This document shows positions 29,492-39,609 of a stretch of 64,000 bases of DNA, piece by piece. Below the pieces are notes generated by a model that was not told where the DNA came from, ran no database searches, and saw only the letters and a program-made list of their open reading frames with translations. Source of the stretch: Spartinivicinus ruber (GTDB lineage: Bacteria; Pseudomonadota; Gammaproteobacteria; Pseudomonadales; Zooshikellaceae); the NCBI RefSeq assembly GCF_011009015.1, contig NZ_CP048878.1, positions 1,525,001 through 1,589,000 of the forward strand, read 5' to 3'. Both the position numbers and the translations under genes were made by a program. How positions within the stretch are numbered: position 1 is the first letter of the stretch; each line of letters begins with the position of its first letter.

Positions 29492-29662
29492 CTGCCAGGT
29501 AAGTAGCTGAACGCAAAATAAGCCCAATACCGCTAGGGGCTGATTCCCTTTATTAAATACCACCACTGTCTCGACCTTTGAAAGTACGCTGGGTACTTTA
29601 AAGGAACGGAAATTAAGATGTATTAATTGATCGAGACTAAAGACACTTCCTGAAATACTACC
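29492..29662 (-). pseudogene. possible gene remnant, unknown family
   Basis: A 57-codon open stretch without a start reads like protein (SLDQLIHLNFRSFKVPSVLS, then KVETVVVFNKGNQPLAVLGL) and is closed by TGA on both sides. The near-palindrome at 29574-29603 lies within it. No family recognised. Confidence 0.25.
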
Positions 29663-30123
29663 TCAATACTTTGCATATGCCAAGTAATTGGCTGACATCG
29701 ACTTGTATATGAATTAATAACCGCTGCTTGTTGGCAATTATAGAGAAGAAGATGTCACCTTATTTTGCTTGTATACTGCTAAGTTCATAGTTCTGTAAGT
29801 AGACTGTCTCACTAGCAGACAAAATGTTTAGTTCATCTCTAAACTTTATGAAAAGTGTGTGCTTTATAATGGTGCTGTATAATAACTAACCTGATATAAA
29901 TGAGGTAGGCGTAAGATGCCTTACCATCACTATGGTTTCATTGTACTGATGGGGGATAGCAGTTTACTGATATATTCAGGTGGCACGCAGGTAATTATTT
30001 AAGCAGTATTTTCTTATATAGATGAATAAAAAATATCCAGCTTTGAGTGTTACTCAGTATGAAGTTTAGTGGACCTGGTAAGTAACACTTATGTATCTTG
30101 GCTAATAAGGCTGGTTAGTCAGT

Positions 30124-30459
30124 TTACTTTTTGATCCACCTGCCATTGGCCGATTGGACATATTGCCCAGTAGGTGTTTTCTCAATTGCTTTTTGCCCTG
30201 CAAGCTGGCTGACGGCTTGTAATGAGACACCATTTTGGGTAGCAAGTTGCTGGTATTTTGCTTTCCTTTTAGCATTAATTTGTTTGACGATTTGGCTAGC
30301 TTCAGGGTGATTCACAATCAAGCCTAAATAGCCATCTTGTTGTTCACCGATAAGCCCTTGTTCCTTAGCTTCTCTTAAATCAAGCGACCAGCTAAGTGGC
30401 GTGAATAATACAGCCAGTAGCGTGCATAACAGAGGTAATTTCATTTTGGCTTTATTCAT
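30124..30459 (-). CDS. ydbL: YdbL family periplasmic protein (DUF1318)
   Basis: 111 residues with a signal peptide (about 1-25, ending SWS). The mature part begins LDLREAKEQGLIGEQQDGYLGL, the YdbL/DUF1318 signature, followed by a helical region and a Trp near the C-terminus. In E. coli, ydbL is the third gene of ydbH-ynbE-ydbL and the product modulates the YdbH-YnbE bridge. The gene order is the same here. It starts 9 bases after ynbE. Confidence 0.92.
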   Translation of the reverse strand: MNKAKMKLPLLCTLLAVLFTPLSWSLDLREAKEQGLIGEQQDGYLGLIVNHPEASQIVKQINAKRKAKYQQLATQNGVSLQAVSQLAGQKAIEKTPTGQYVQSANGRWIKK

Positions 30460-30468
30460 GGTTGCCTC

Positions 30469-30663
30469 CTAAAATAACTCACTATCATCGCTGAACACTT
30501 TATCAAGCTCTTTATCAAGCTTCACTTTTATTTCATGCTCAATTTTTACATTAAGGTTGATGGTTATTGGCTTGTCAGGAGCCGTTACTTCTACTTTTGG
30601 GGTACAAGCGGTAAGCAATAGTAGTAAGCTTGGAAGATAGCTGAGCTTAATTTGCATAGTCAA
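30469..30663 (-). CDS. ynbE: YnbE family lipoprotein
   Basis: 64 residues. A lipoprotein signal ends in the lipobox LTAC (Cys near residue 20), then a short beta-prone chain (ITINLNVKIEHEIKVKLDKE) typical of YnbE. The protein is anchored in the outer membrane and stacks on YdbH as the last part of the intermembrane bridge. Its ATG overlaps the ydbH stop (ATGA). Confidence 0.92.
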   Translation of the reverse strand: MTMQIKLSYLPSLLLLLTACTPKVEVTAPDKPITINLNVKIEHEIKVKLDKELDKVFSDDSELF

Positions 30664-33176
30664 TCCCTGGAAGGACGTTGGAGTTTTTTTGTAACATTTT
30701 CGCCAATATCTTGACCTAATTGAAGACTTTTAATCAGCAAATAGATATTTTCTTCCTGTTTATAATTAAAGTGTATGCGTTTTCCCTGGTAAAAGTCAGG
30801 GTTTTTTCCTGCAAGTCTTACAGTTAGAACTAAATCCCCGTTTGGAGCTAGATTAACATTGCTTGCAAGCTGATCATATTGAAAGTTGGTAAGGGCAGAA
30901 AAGACGAGTTTCAGGTTTTCATTTGAAGTTGACAAGTTATTAGCCATGGTGGGTTGTTTCACTTTAATCCAACCAGTACCTGAAGTCTGGAGTGTTCCAT
31001 TGCTGATACTAGGCTTATTCTTGATAATTTCAATCGGTAGCACACCATTAACTTTTCCCGATGCTGTAATAGTTGGCTGTTGCTCTAAAGCAACTAATTT
31101 GGCTAAATCCACAGCTGAGACTGATAGGGTTATTTGCTGGTTTGAAAAAGGTATTAGGTTGAGTGTAGGGGCTGTTATGCTGCCACCAAGTAATTTGGCT
31201 TGCAGTTGATTTAGGTGCAGTTTAGTTTTAGCGGGTTGGTTTAGATGGCTATTAAACTGCAATTGTGTTGATACCGTTTCAATAGGAATCCCAACATCAA
31301 CTAATTCAGCCTTAATCTTGTTTTCCCTCGACTTAGTGGACACTACGTGATTGTTTTTTACACTAAGCTGTAACTCACCATTAATGTTTTGCAGTTTAGT
31401 TTTTTCATACAACAGGTTGATTTGATTTATTTTAGTTAGGGCTTTGCCTGATAGTAGCAAAGGCTTGAAGAGTATCTTGCCAGTGAAAGTACTGGTTAGT
31501 TGGCCGCTTTGGAATGAAAGCTGTTTGGGCCAGTTGGGTATTATCGGGGCTAGTTGATTGGTGAGCTGTGAGAGATTTTTTACTTTTAAATCCCAGTTAA
31601 TGGTTGCTAATTTGTCTGCTAACTGCCATTGCAGTTTATTTGAAAGATTGGCATAGAGGCCAATTTGCCAGTCACCTTGATAGTTGGTTAATTGCTTATC
31701 AATTTTTAGCTGGTGTTGGCTGATTACTCTTGGACTTATTACCTGATTTGAAAAGGTGGGCTGATTAACAGCTATATCAAAAAGAGAGGATAGTTTTAAG
31801 CTGTTGACTGGCTTGTTTAAGTCGGTTATATCAGCTGATAGTTGCCTAACTAACAGCTGCACAGCATTTGCTGCATAAGGTTTTAATTGAGGCTGGGTTA
31901 AAGAAATTGTCGCATTATCCATTAACTTGAAGTGAATGCCATTAGCTGTTAGTTGAACATTTACATTGAGCTGGCTGTTTAGTTGATTAACCGCTTCTGT
32001 TGTGGGAGCTAACTGACCATCAAGCTTAGTATAAATGTACCACTGAGAGAGGTGATTAATGCTTTCGATCTGGTTAATTAAATGTAATTGGTATTGCGAG
32101 TGGAGCAGTTTTGTTTGGCATTCACCTGTCAGATTAGTTTGTTGTTGGTGATAGTGATAGGTAAGCTCTAGGGGAGTGTGGCAGGAAAAGGTAATTTGCT
32201 TCGGTAGCATGGCTGTCTGGCTATTAACATCAGTCTTGTCATTGCTCTTTTTCTGACGCTTTGAGCTGGATTGTATCGCTGAGTGGTTCCATAGAATAAT
32301 AGGAATTAGTTGAGCGGTGAAGTTGCCCTGTTGTTGTTTCCAATTAGTATTAATCGCTATTTTCCCCTGTGGAGAAACTGCTTGATATTGGATTGAACCA
32401 TAGCCATTAATTCGTTTAAAATGAGCTGTTCTTAGAAAGCTAAAGTCTAAATCATCAACCGTTAGGTTAGACAAGTCGGGCAAATTAAGCTTTATATCAG
32501 CGGTTAGTTGACTGTTGTCTGGTATTATAAAAGGTAATGATTTATTTAGTCCTAGTAGTTTAATAAAGGGGGATGGTGCGAGACTAGCTTTACCTGTTAA
32601 TTGATTGATAGCTACTTGCCACTTGGAATTAACGGTCAATATTGACTGTTGGTTATGTTGTAAACTTAGCCTTAAATGTGGTCCTATTGAGGACTGCTCA
32701 AGTGAACTGAAGAAGGATGTTGTTGGATTCTGGGGGCTATGTATTTTAGCGTTATTAATATGCCAGCTAATTGGAACCTTAAGCACTTTCTTGATGGCTA
32801 AAGAGACAGGCGTTGTACTATTGTCTTTGGCGATATTGAGATTTTTCAATCGTTCCAACCAAACAGCGCTGTTGTTTATAGAAAGGCCTAGTTCTATGGG
32901 TGACTGACTCTTTGCTAAAAATGATAGAGAAAGCGTAAAGTGTTCAGCTTTGATTAATGATTGACTGTCAGCGTTTGATAACTTTATGTCGGTAATATGA
33001 ATTTGAATAGGCCAGCGAGTAGTGATCTTTTGGCTTTGAAAATGCAGACCATAGGTTGCAATATAATAATTAATCAGTTTTTCAAGCCAAAAAGGGGTTG
33101 TTAGCCAAGCAGTTAAAACCAAGCTAAATACTAGTGTCAACAAAATCAACAGCCATTTAATGGCTTTAACTATCAT
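30660..33176 (-). CDS. ydbH: YdbH, AsmA-like intermembrane phospholipid transport protein
   Basis: 838 residues. One N-terminal membrane helix (about 8-28) anchors it in the inner membrane. The rest is a long beta-rich repeat expected to form a hydrophobic groove across the periplasm, like the paralogues TamB and YhdP. The C-terminal region (PNGDLVLTVRLAGKNPDFYQ then GKRIHFNYKQEENIYLLIKS) is the conserved YdbH end. With YnbE it moves glycerophospholipids to the outer membrane. First gene of ydbH-ynbE-ydbL. Its start overlaps the end of the UPF0149 gene by 11 bases. Confidence 0.92.
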   Translation of the reverse strand: MIVKAIKWLLILLTLVFSLVLTAWLTTPFWLEKLINYYIATYGLHFQSQKITTRWPIQIHITDIKLSNADSQSLIKAEHFTLSLSFLAKSQSPIELGLSINNSAVWLERLKNLNIAKDNSTTPVSLAIKKVLKVPISWHINNAKIHSPQNPTTSFFSSLEQSSIGPHLRLSLQHNQQSILTVNSKWQVAINQLTGKASLAPSPFIKLLGLNKSLPFIIPDNSQLTADIKLNLPDLSNLTVDDLDFSFLRTAHFKRINGYGSIQYQAVSPQGKIAINTNWKQQQGNFTAQLIPIILWNHSAIQSSSKRQKKSNDKTDVNSQTAMLPKQITFSCHTPLELTYHYHQQQTNLTGECQTKLLHSQYQLHLINQIESINHLSQWYIYTKLDGQLAPTTEAVNQLNSQLNVNVQLTANGIHFKLMDNATISLTQPQLKPYAANAVQLLVRQLSADITDLNKPVNSLKLSSLFDIAVNQPTFSNQVISPRVISQHQLKIDKQLTNYQGDWQIGLYANLSNKLQWQLADKLATINWDLKVKNLSQLTNQLAPIIPNWPKQLSFQSGQLTSTFTGKILFKPLLLSGKALTKINQINLLYEKTKLQNINGELQLSVKNNHVVSTKSRENKIKAELVDVGIPIETVSTQLQFNSHLNQPAKTKLHLNQLQAKLLGGSITAPTLNLIPFSNQQITLSVSAVDLAKLVALEQQPTITASGKVNGVLPIEIIKNKPSISNGTLQTSGTGWIKVKQPTMANNLSTSNENLKLVFSALTNFQYDQLASNVNLAPNGDLVLTVRLAGKNPDFYQGKRIHFNYKQEENIYLLIKSLQLGQDIGENVTKKLQRPSRD

Positions 33177-33840
33177 CTATCAATCTTGAACTGTCTGATA
33201 ACTGTTGCTCTAGAGCTGTTGTGTTAATGATTGCATGATGCAGCCCCTGGCAAAATTGATTCATCGTATCGATTGCTTCTGGTATTTTAGTCAATAATAA
33301 CAGGCAAAATTTAGTGAATTCCCCTAAGCTATTTTCTTGACATACTTCTTCGGCTATTGTTCGGTTAGCAAAGAAGCCTAAGATAAAAATAGCTGTATTA
33401 AACTCTTGGTGATTTTCTGTTACTAAAAAGCTTTGCCAGAGATCGTAGGTTAATAGATAACCATTCATGAATCCTAGGCTCCACTGATGAAAGGTTGAAG
33501 CAGGGGCAAAGTTATCGATAGGATTAACGTCGGGAATACAGCTCACAGGAAGTTGATAGGTTAGGTTAGTTACTTGCTGCTGAGTAAGCAGGAATAGATC
33601 ACCTAAAATCATGGTCAGTTGACAGTTTTCTGAGGGGTGTTCTTGGATTTGTAGATTTGGAAGTACCTGATGCTGCCAGCTGTTGCCAATACGGCTGCTA
33701 GGGCAGCAGCTGATAGCGAATAAGAAGCCTTCTAGTTCTGATTGACTCATGCTGCCTTCATGTTGAGATAAATACTGTGCTAGTTGAACCTCTGGGGACG
33801 ATAGTGATGATAAAAGTGGTTTGTTATTGTTGAAAGGCAT
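33166..33840 (-). CDS. UPF0149 (YgfB/YecA-type) family protein
   Basis: 224 residues, all-alpha. The first helix pair shows SELEGFLFAISCCP, matching the family's L-x-GFL-x-A pattern, and FHQWSLGFMNGYL matches the second conserved motif. No C-terminal SEC-C metal-binding tail is visible, unlike YecA. Function is not established. It overlaps the ydbH start by 11 bases, so it may be co-expressed with ydbH. Confidence 0.78.
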   Translation of the reverse strand: MPFNNNKPLLSSLSSPEVQLAQYLSQHEGSMSQSELEGFLFAISCCPSSRIGNSWQHQVLPNLQIQEHPSENCQLTMILGDLFLLTQQQVTNLTYQLPVSCIPDVNPIDNFAPASTFHQWSLGFMNGYLLTYDLWQSFLVTENHQEFNTAIFILGFFANRTIAEEVCQENSLGEFTKFCLLLLTKIPEAIDTMNQFCQGLHHAIINTTALEQQLSDSSRLIDDS

Positions 33841-34451
33841 AGACAGTAGTGGTACTCAACGGGCTATTAATTTTCGTAGGGTTGTGGTCAAGGCTCGGGT
33901 TATCAAGGGTATCCGTTAGATCGTATTCTAATATAAATAGAATAAAATAATCTATATTGATGTTTCAGTTAACACAAAGTGAGTTCTGGAAAAGATAAGA
34001 CAAGAGATTTAAAGCAAAGTAACCACTTCATCTTAGTGTGTGATGTTATAGGACCGCAGATTTATGTATCGAAAACTCCATACCATTCGCTTTGGCTATA
34101 GTCGAAGATAATTCAAGTGGCGTCATTGTGTTTTGTGAATAGCGGCAAGAAATTGACTACAAATTCAAAAAAATGTCATCTAGTGCCTTATGGAAATTAC
34201 TGATAATCATTAATAACAAACAAGTATACTTCGAACGGTGGCTATTTTCTGAATAACTGCTAAGTATTTATATATTTCATAATGCAATTACTTAGCAATT
34301 AATTGTAATAGAAATTATCTTATTGATTTATAAGTGTTTTATTTTTTATATGGAAAGCGTGAACTATTTTTCGTAAATGGGATGTATTTTGGCTGTGTTG
34401 TTGCTAGTAAATAAGAGAAAAGTCCCAAAATATTACTTAAGGAGCTTAATA
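33841..34451. other. gene-free region
   Basis: AT-rich with no gene. The 17-mer CATTCGCTTTGGCTATA at 34084-34100 recurs from the region beside the ppk2 hairpin. Confidence 0.5.
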
Positions 34452-34625
34452 ATGAAACGGCTACAAGCTGATTACCTAGACCCAAATAAAATAACTGTAG
34501 TCGAATATCAGCCAATAAATCAGTCAGGTCGAGAGCCTGTGGGATTGCACAGAATTCGTCGTACCATGGAAGGCTTTAAGCGACGGTTAGCAAAAAGCCA
34601 GGAAGTATCATTAAGGACTCATTAA
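34452..34625 (+). CDS. 57-residue basic protein of unknown function
   Basis: The ATG at 34452 follows AAGGAG at 34437-34442 with good spacing; the longer frame from 34377 starts inside an AT-rich leader and lacks a ribosome binding site. The product is basic (MKRLQADYLDPN, then HRIRRTMEGFKRRLAKSQ), with no signal or membrane segment. No family recognised. A long hairpin follows at 34675-34713. Confidence 0.6.
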   Translation: MKRLQADYLDPNKITVVEYQPINQSGREPVGLHRIRRTMEGFKRRLAKSQEVSLRTH

Positions 34626-34674
34626 AGTTGACTAAGCAATTGAAAGTAGAGATGTCAATAAATAACCAAGTTTG

Positions 34675-34713
34675 AGTGGTCTGCTAATGATGTTACTTTA
34701 TTAGCAGATCACT
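34675..34713. repeat. long stem-loop after the 57-residue gene
   Basis: AGTGGTCTGCTAAT and ATTAGCAGATCACT form a 14-bp stem with one G-T pair and an 11-base loop. It lacks a clear T tract but may end the transcript. Confidence 0.55.
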
Positions 34714-35646
34714 TGCTGATGTCTGTTATTTTCTAACAATCTTTTGTGTATTTCTACCTATTTTACCTCTAAAGTGATTGACTGTTATTGCTGTCTTTTA
34801 TTGTTCATATAATTTCTTATTAAAGAAATAAGAGAACTTTCTTTTCAATACCTTTTTGTTAGATTGCTTTTTGTCTGATGTATACCTTTTGCTTTATATG
34901 TAAAGTAGATTAATCGTATTTTATTTGAGCTAAGTCTGGTTGATAAATGAGCATTTATAGTTCAAAGTTAAAGTAGTAAAGCTTCTTCAGTGGGGTGTAA
35001 ATGGTCTTATAAAGTAATAAATAAATCGTACACTAAGTGAATTATTGGTTTTTAAAAATTTGCCTTTTTTAAAACCTATTTAGTAGAAGTATTCTTTTGT
35101 CGTGGGTGTTGCTAGTAGAAATAACCAATAAGAAAGTATTGGCTTAGTAAAATATAGAGTTGCCATTCATTTTTGATAAATCTACTTCTCGAGTAAAAAT
35201 TCTATTTTTCCTTTCTTTCTTTGTTTTTGCCTTCAATTTACTATTAATTATGAATTTTTTCTTGGTGAAAGTGTATGTGTGAAACTATTACCTTATTTTG
35301 CGTGTAGATAATGAACCTTGGTATTTCCTCTGTTATCAAGATATTAGGTTATTTTGGCTAGTATAAAGCTATATTATTTTTCTGCTTAAAGCTAAAAATG
35401 ATCAATGTGTATCCGCTTGTTAATAATAACCACACTATACTTTACCAGGTGAAAGATAAAGTTGAAAAAGTTGTATAGATATAAATAAAAGTACTTTTAA
35501 CTAATTGTACCTACGGGGAATATAGCTAAAAGAGTGCTGTATAACTGTGTCTATGAGTTGTTATGCTAAAATGCTCGAGTATTTTATCGATAACTACTCA
35601 TTAGTTGTAAGGTTATACGCTTGACTGGATATCATGGAGGATGATC
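34714..35646. other. AT-rich gene-free region before the protease
   Basis: About 0.9 kb with only short open frames and no ribosome binding site ahead of any of them. Probably contains the protease promoter, which I cannot place. Confidence 0.5.
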
Positions 35647-37548
35647 GTGAAAATAGCCAATCAAAAAAATCCGGCTTGGGTTGTGTCATTAGGGGTTATA
35701 GGGGTTCTTGGTGTTGCGCCACTATTGCATGCACAGGCTAGTCAAGAAGTTATTGATAGCAATAACCTTTTCAATCCGTCACCCATTATAATTGCAGATA
35801 AAGTGGAAAAACCACTAGATGTCATGCTTTCCAGAACAGTGTTAGGTGATGCTAAGCTGATAATTACTGAACCTAATGCGAGTTTTATTAAAGTACACTT
35901 TAAACACTTTAATATTCCTGATGGTAGTTACGTCACGATCTCTAACCCTTCAGGCACTGAAGTTTACCATTATAGTAATACCCATAGAGATAGCTTTACT
36001 TTTGATGCAGACGCTGGCGAAGATGGTAAAAACTCCTGGGCTAGTATGTCTGTTAATGGGGATACGGCAATTGTAGAGTTTCATAATAATAGACAAGTTG
36101 AGTGGGATACCCAAACAAATCAACTAATTATTGGCTCTTATTTAAAGGGCTTTCCAGAAGCAGTGATTGAATCATTAATTGATAGCTCTTTTTCAACCTG
36201 TGGTACTAATCAACGGAAAGATGCGATTTGTTATAAGGATTCTTTCCCAGTAGAGTTTGAGCGAACTCGACCAGTAGCAAGATTGGTAATGGGTGGCTCA
36301 TTATGTACTGCTTGGCGAGTGGGGGCTAATAACCATGTATTTACCAATAATCATTGTATGAGTACTCAAAGCAAGGTGGCTGCCTCAGAAGTTTGGTTTA
36401 ATTATCAGCGTACTGCTTGTGGTGGCGGTAATATGGCGACCACTACTAAAGTATCGGGTAAGGACATGCTGAAAACCGATTACACGCTTGATTATACTTT
36501 ATTCTCTATTGATAACTTCAGTGCAGTAAAAAGCTTTGGTTATTATGGGTTAGATATTAGTGAGCCCACCAATCAAGAGAGAATTTATATTGCTCAACAT
36601 GGCTCAGGGAATCCTAAGGAGCTAGCTGTAGAGAGCGATAAAAACACAGGAAATCGTTGTCGAGTGGATGTACCTTCGGCAAATGGCAGAGGTACAGGAA
36701 CCGATTTAGGGTATTTATGCGACACTATTGGTGGTAGCTCAGGATCGCCTGTATTGGCAGCTGATACTAATAAAGCAATTGGATTACACCATTATGGTGG
36801 CTGCCCGAATCAGGGGGTAAAAATTAGTAAAATTTGGCCGCAAGTTTCTGGTTATTTTGGTGGAAAAGTTCCAGATGGCGATAACGGCGGAACCACTAAA
36901 AAAGCTCCTGTTGCAGGGTTTAATTATCAGGTGACAGACTTAACTGTTAAATTTGTCAGTACGAGCAAAGACCCTGATGGAAATATTACTCGCTATCAGT
37001 GGAATTTTGGTGATGGTAATACTTCTGCTGCGGCTAATCCTACTCATAAATATGTGAAAGCAGGTAGTTATACAGCCACTTTAGCCGTAACGGATAATGA
37101 TGGATTAACTGATCAGACTCAAAAACAAGTAAAAGTATCCGACAATAGTGGTGTAGGGGTATTAGTTAAAGGTAAGCCGGTAACCAATGTGGGGGCAAAT
37201 AAGGGAGAATGGAAATACTATAAAATTACCGTGCCAGCAGGTGCTAAAAACTTAGTGATTCAAACTTCAGGTGGAACTGGGGATGGCGATTTATATGTAA
37301 ATGTGGGAAGTAAGCCAAGTTTGTCTAAATACACTTGTCGTCCATATTACTATGGTAATAATGAAACCTGTAAAGTTAGTGCAGTAACCCAGCAAACAGA
37401 ATATTTTGTAGGGCTTCATGCTTACGCTAACTTTAATGGAGTAACTTTGGCTGCAGATTATCAAGAAAGTAATTTAGGAGAAGTAACTAATTTTCGCTTA
37501 GACCGGAAAAACATTTTTACTGAATCTGGTATAGGAGAAAGGAAGTAA
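35647..37548 (+). CDS. secreted trypsin-like serine protease with PKD and PPC domains
   Basis: 633 residues. Start: GTG at 35647, because GGAGG (35636-35640) abuts the ATG at 35641 but is well spaced from the GTG. A signal peptide (about 1-30, ending LLHAQA) leads to a propeptide-like region (30-190). The chymotrypsin-fold domain has the triad His in TNNHC (about 236), Asp in LDYTLF (about 282) and Ser in GGSSGSP (about 365). A PKD domain (about 415-495, with WNFGDGN and HKYVKAGSYTATL) and a bacterial pre-peptidase C-terminal domain (about 505-610) follow. The layout resembles lysyl endopeptidase-type exoenzymes. It stands alone and is likely exported by type II secretion. Confidence 0.9.
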   Translation: MKIANQKNPAWVVSLGVIGVLGVAPLLHAQASQEVIDSNNLFNPSPIIIADKVEKPLDVMLSRTVLGDAKLIITEPNASFIKVHFKHFNIPDGSYVTISNPSGTEVYHYSNTHRDSFTFDADAGEDGKNSWASMSVNGDTAIVEFHNNRQVEWDTQTNQLIIGSYLKGFPEAVIESLIDSSFSTCGTNQRKDAICYKDSFPVEFERTRPVARLVMGGSLCTAWRVGANNHVFTNNHCMSTQSKVAASEVWFNYQRTACGGGNMATTTKVSGKDMLKTDYTLDYTLFSIDNFSAVKSFGYYGLDISEPTNQERIYIAQHGSGNPKELAVESDKNTGNRCRVDVPSANGRGTGTDLGYLCDTIGGSSGSPVLAADTNKAIGLHHYGGCPNQGVKISKIWPQVSGYFGGKVPDGDNGGTTKKAPVAGFNYQVTDLTVKFVSTSKDPDGNITRYQWNFGDGNTSAAANPTHKYVKAGSYTATLAVTDNDGLTDQTQKQVKVSDNSGVGVLVKGKPVTNVGANKGEWKYYKITVPAGAKNLVIQTSGGTGDGDLYVNVGSKPSLSKYTCRPYYYGNNETCKVSAVTQQTEYFVGLHAYANFNGVTLAADYQESNLGEVTNFRLDRKNIFTESGIGERK

Positions 37549-37563
37549 TTCGTTAGTAAATAA

Positions 37564-37638
37564 TGGCTGGGGTGGCAGGATTCGAACCTGCGCATGACGG
37601 GATCAAAACCCGTTGCCTTACCGCTTGGCGACACCCCA
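37564..37638 (-). tRNA. tRNA-Gln(TTG)
   Basis: 75 bases on the minus strand: acceptor TGGGGTG pairs with CACCCCA, anticodon loop has TTG flanked as TTTTGAT, T-loop TTCGAAT, and encoded CCA at the 3' end. It differs from the copy at 41427 at one base (position 9, C here instead of A). It lies downstream of tRNA-Met with a hairpin between. Confidence 0.96.
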
Positions 37639-37650
37639 TTAGGAAAATTA

Positions 37651-37672
37651 AAGGAGTCGGCTGACTCCTTTA
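37651..37672 (-). terminator. hairpin between tRNA-Met and tRNA-Gln
   Basis: AAAGGAGTC and GACTCCTTT form a 9-bp stem around GGCT (as read on plus), with a short T-rich tail on the minus strand. Possibly a processing or termination site. Confidence 0.55.
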
Positions 37673-37677
37673 AAAAC

Positions 37678-37754
37678 TGGTAGCTACGGGTGGACTTGAA
37701 CCACCGACCCCAGCATTATGAATGCTGTGCTCTAACCAGCTGAGCTACGTAGCC
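37678..37754 (-). tRNA. tRNA-Met(CAT), elongator
   Basis: 77 bases on the minus strand: acceptor GGCTACG pairs with CGTAGCT, D-loop AGCTGGTTAGAGC, anticodon loop TTCATAA, T-loop TTCAAGT, encoded CCA. The GGCTACG acceptor with a paired first base marks it as elongator rather than initiator. Confidence 0.95.
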
Positions 37755-37824
37755 AGGAAGTGCGGCGTATTTTCAGGATTTAGGACTTAGTTGTCAACCC
37801 TTTATATTGAAAAATTTAAACGCT

Positions 37825-37868
37825 AAAAAAATAAACCGGCTGGAGGATATTTTTTATACTCTCCAGCC
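37825..37868 (-). terminator. terminator of the rplY-pth-ychF transcript
   Basis: On the minus strand GGCTGGAG pairs with CTCCAGCC, followed by GGTTTATTTTTTT. Placed 20 bases after the ychF stop. Confidence 0.85.
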
Positions 37869-37887
37869 AGTTTAGTTGAAATAAAAT

Positions 37888-38979
37888 TTATACGTTAAAA
37901 CGGAAGTGAATAACATCACCATCAGCTACGATGTAATCTTTCCCTTCCAAACGCCATTTGCCTGCTTCCTTTGCACCCTGTTCACCATTATAAGTAACAA
38001 AGTCGTCATAACTAATGACTTCTGCACGAATAAATCCTTTTTCAAAATCGGTGTGAATTACACCTGCAGACTGTGGAGCAGTAGCACCCACTTTAGTTGT
38101 CCAGGCTCTGACTTCTTTAACCCCAGCAGTAAAGTAGGTTTGCAAGCCCAGCAGCTGATAGCCAGCACGAATGACTCGATCCAGGCCAGCTTCAGTCATG
38201 CCTAAGTCAGCTAAGAACTCTGTTTTCTCTTCATCTTCAAGTTCGGCAATTTCTGCTTCCAGCTTGTTGCAGATGGGGACAACCACTGCACCTTCTTGAG
38301 CAGCAATTGATTCAACTGTATCTAAATGAGGGTTGTCTTCGAAGCCATCTTCATCCACATTAGCAATATACATAACTGGCTTTGTGGTAAGCAGGTGAAA
38401 CTGCTTGATTTCTGCTTTCTCATCATCAGTTAGTGCTAGAGATCGTACTGGATGTCCTTCATTAAGGTGTGGAATCAATTTTTCCAACAAAGCTTTTTGT
38501 TTGATCGCTTCTTTATCACCGCTTTTAGCAACCCGAGCGACGCGCTGTAGTTGTTTTTCAACACTTTCTAGATCAGCCAGGGCTAGCTCAGTATTAATAA
38601 CGTCAATATCAGCAGCAGGGTCTACCTGGCTACTAACATGGACTACATTACTGTCTTCAAAACAACGGACCACATGTGCAATCGCATCTGTTTCACGAAT
38701 ATTGGCTAGGAATTGATTACCTAAACCTTCACCCTTCGAGGCACCTTCTACCAGCCCAGCGATATCAACAAACTCCATTGTAGTTGGTACAACGCGTTGT
38801 GGATTGACAATAGCAGCTAGTTTATCGAGACGGGGGTCTGGCATAGGCACTACACCAGCATTTGGCTCGATGGTGCAAAAGGGGAAGTTCTCTGCGCCAA
38901 TTCCTGCTTTGGTTAATGCATTAAATAGAGTGGATTTGCCAACGTTAGGCAAGCCAACAATACCGCACTTGAAACCCAT
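37888..38979 (-). CDS. ychF: redox-regulated ATPase YchF
   Basis: 363 residues, full length. An Obg-like P-loop protein with G1 [15 protein letters not shown] at residues 8-22, G3 [17 protein letters not shown], an alpha-helical insert, and a C-terminal TGS domain. YchF prefers ATP to GTP and binds the ribosome and stress components. Third gene of rplY-pth-ychF, a common gammaproteobacterial order, starting 21 bases after pth. Confidence 0.97.
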   Translation of the reverse strand: MGFKCGIVGLPNVGKSTLFNALTKAGIGAENFPFCTIEPNAGVVPMPDPRLDKLAAIVNPQRVVPTTMEFVDIAGLVEGASKGEGLGNQFLANIRETDAIAHVVRCFEDSNVVHVSSQVDPAADIDVINTELALADLESVEKQLQRVARVAKSGDKEAIKQKALLEKLIPHLNEGHPVRSLALTDDEKAEIKQFHLLTTKPVMYIANVDEDGFEDNPHLDTVESIAAQEGAVVVPICNKLEAEIAELEDEEKTEFLADLGMTEAGLDRVIRAGYQLLGLQTYFTAGVKEVRAWTTKVGATAPQSAGVIHTDFEKGFIRAEVISYDDFVTYNGEQGAKEAGKWRLEGKDYIVADGDVIHFRFNV

Positions 38980-39000
38980 AGTGTGTAAACCTGTTTAAAT

Positions 39001-39606
39001 TTAGCTAGCTTTAAACGAGTGCAATTGTTGTACAGCGGTAGACCAGGAGCCAATTAGTGCCTCGGGAATGGTATCAATTGCTGTATTAATAGCATCATCA
39101 ATGAGTTGCTGCTCAGCTTGAGGTGGTTTACTTAATACAAAGTTAACCACTTGCTTGCTATGACCTGGATGGCCAATGCCAATTCGCAAACGAGCAAAAT
39201 CACGACAGTTGCCTAGTTTGGCGATGATATCTCTCAGACCATTATGGCCGCCGTGGCCACCACCTTGCTTATAGCGTGCAGTACCAGGAGGGATGTCAAG
39301 CTCATCATGGGCAACCAGAATGGCTTGGGGAGGGATCTTGTAAAAATTGGCCAGTGCTCCAACTGCTTGGCCACTCAGATTCATATAGGTGGTTGGGATT
39401 AATAGTCGGATAGCTTGTCCGCCAATAGTAATCTGACCGAGTTCACCTGAGAACTTTTTGTCACTACGGAGGTTGGCACCATATTGGCGCGCTAACATTT
39501 CAACAAAAATTGCACCTGCGTTGTGCCGAGTATTTTCATACTCAGCACCTGGGTTGCCCAATCCAACTATGAGTTGGATGGACTCATTTTGTGTCGCTTT
39601 AGCCAC
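39001..39606 (-). CDS. pth: peptidyl-tRNA hydrolase
   Basis: 201 residues. The family motifs are [19 protein letters not shown] (catalytic His in RHN), NLSG, the catalytic Asp in HDELDIPPG and [13 protein letters not shown]. It releases peptides from tRNAs dropped by stalled ribosomes. It starts 3 bases after rplY, so they are co-transcribed. Confidence 0.97.
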   Translation of the reverse strand: MAKATQNESIQLIVGLGNPGAEYENTRHNAGAIFVEMLARQYGANLRSDKKFSGELGQITIGGQAIRLLIPTTYMNLSGQAVGALANFYKIPPQAILVAHDELDIPPGTARYKQGGGHGGHNGLRDIIAKLGNCRDFARLRIGIGHPGHSKQVVNFVLSKPPQAEQQLIDDAINTAIDTIPEALIGSWSTAVQQLHSFKAS

Positions 39607-39609
39607 GGC

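Larger units (their letters stand above)
29091..30123. other. gene-free kilobase with decayed DNA
   Basis: No intact gene with a ribosome binding site. It contains the two open remnants and a strong inverted repeat at 29574-29603 (CTTTGAAAGTAC / GTACTTTAAAG), bracketed by GTCTCGA (29568-29574) and TCGAGAC (29631-29637). Confidence 0.5.

Noticed and set aside
29560-29640. Possible integron attC site at the palindrome
   Set aside because: No conserved core sites and no integrase nearby; simple inverted repeat instead.
34377-34451. Upstream extension of the 57-residue protein
   Set aside because: No ribosome binding site; AAGGAG directs the ATG at 34452.
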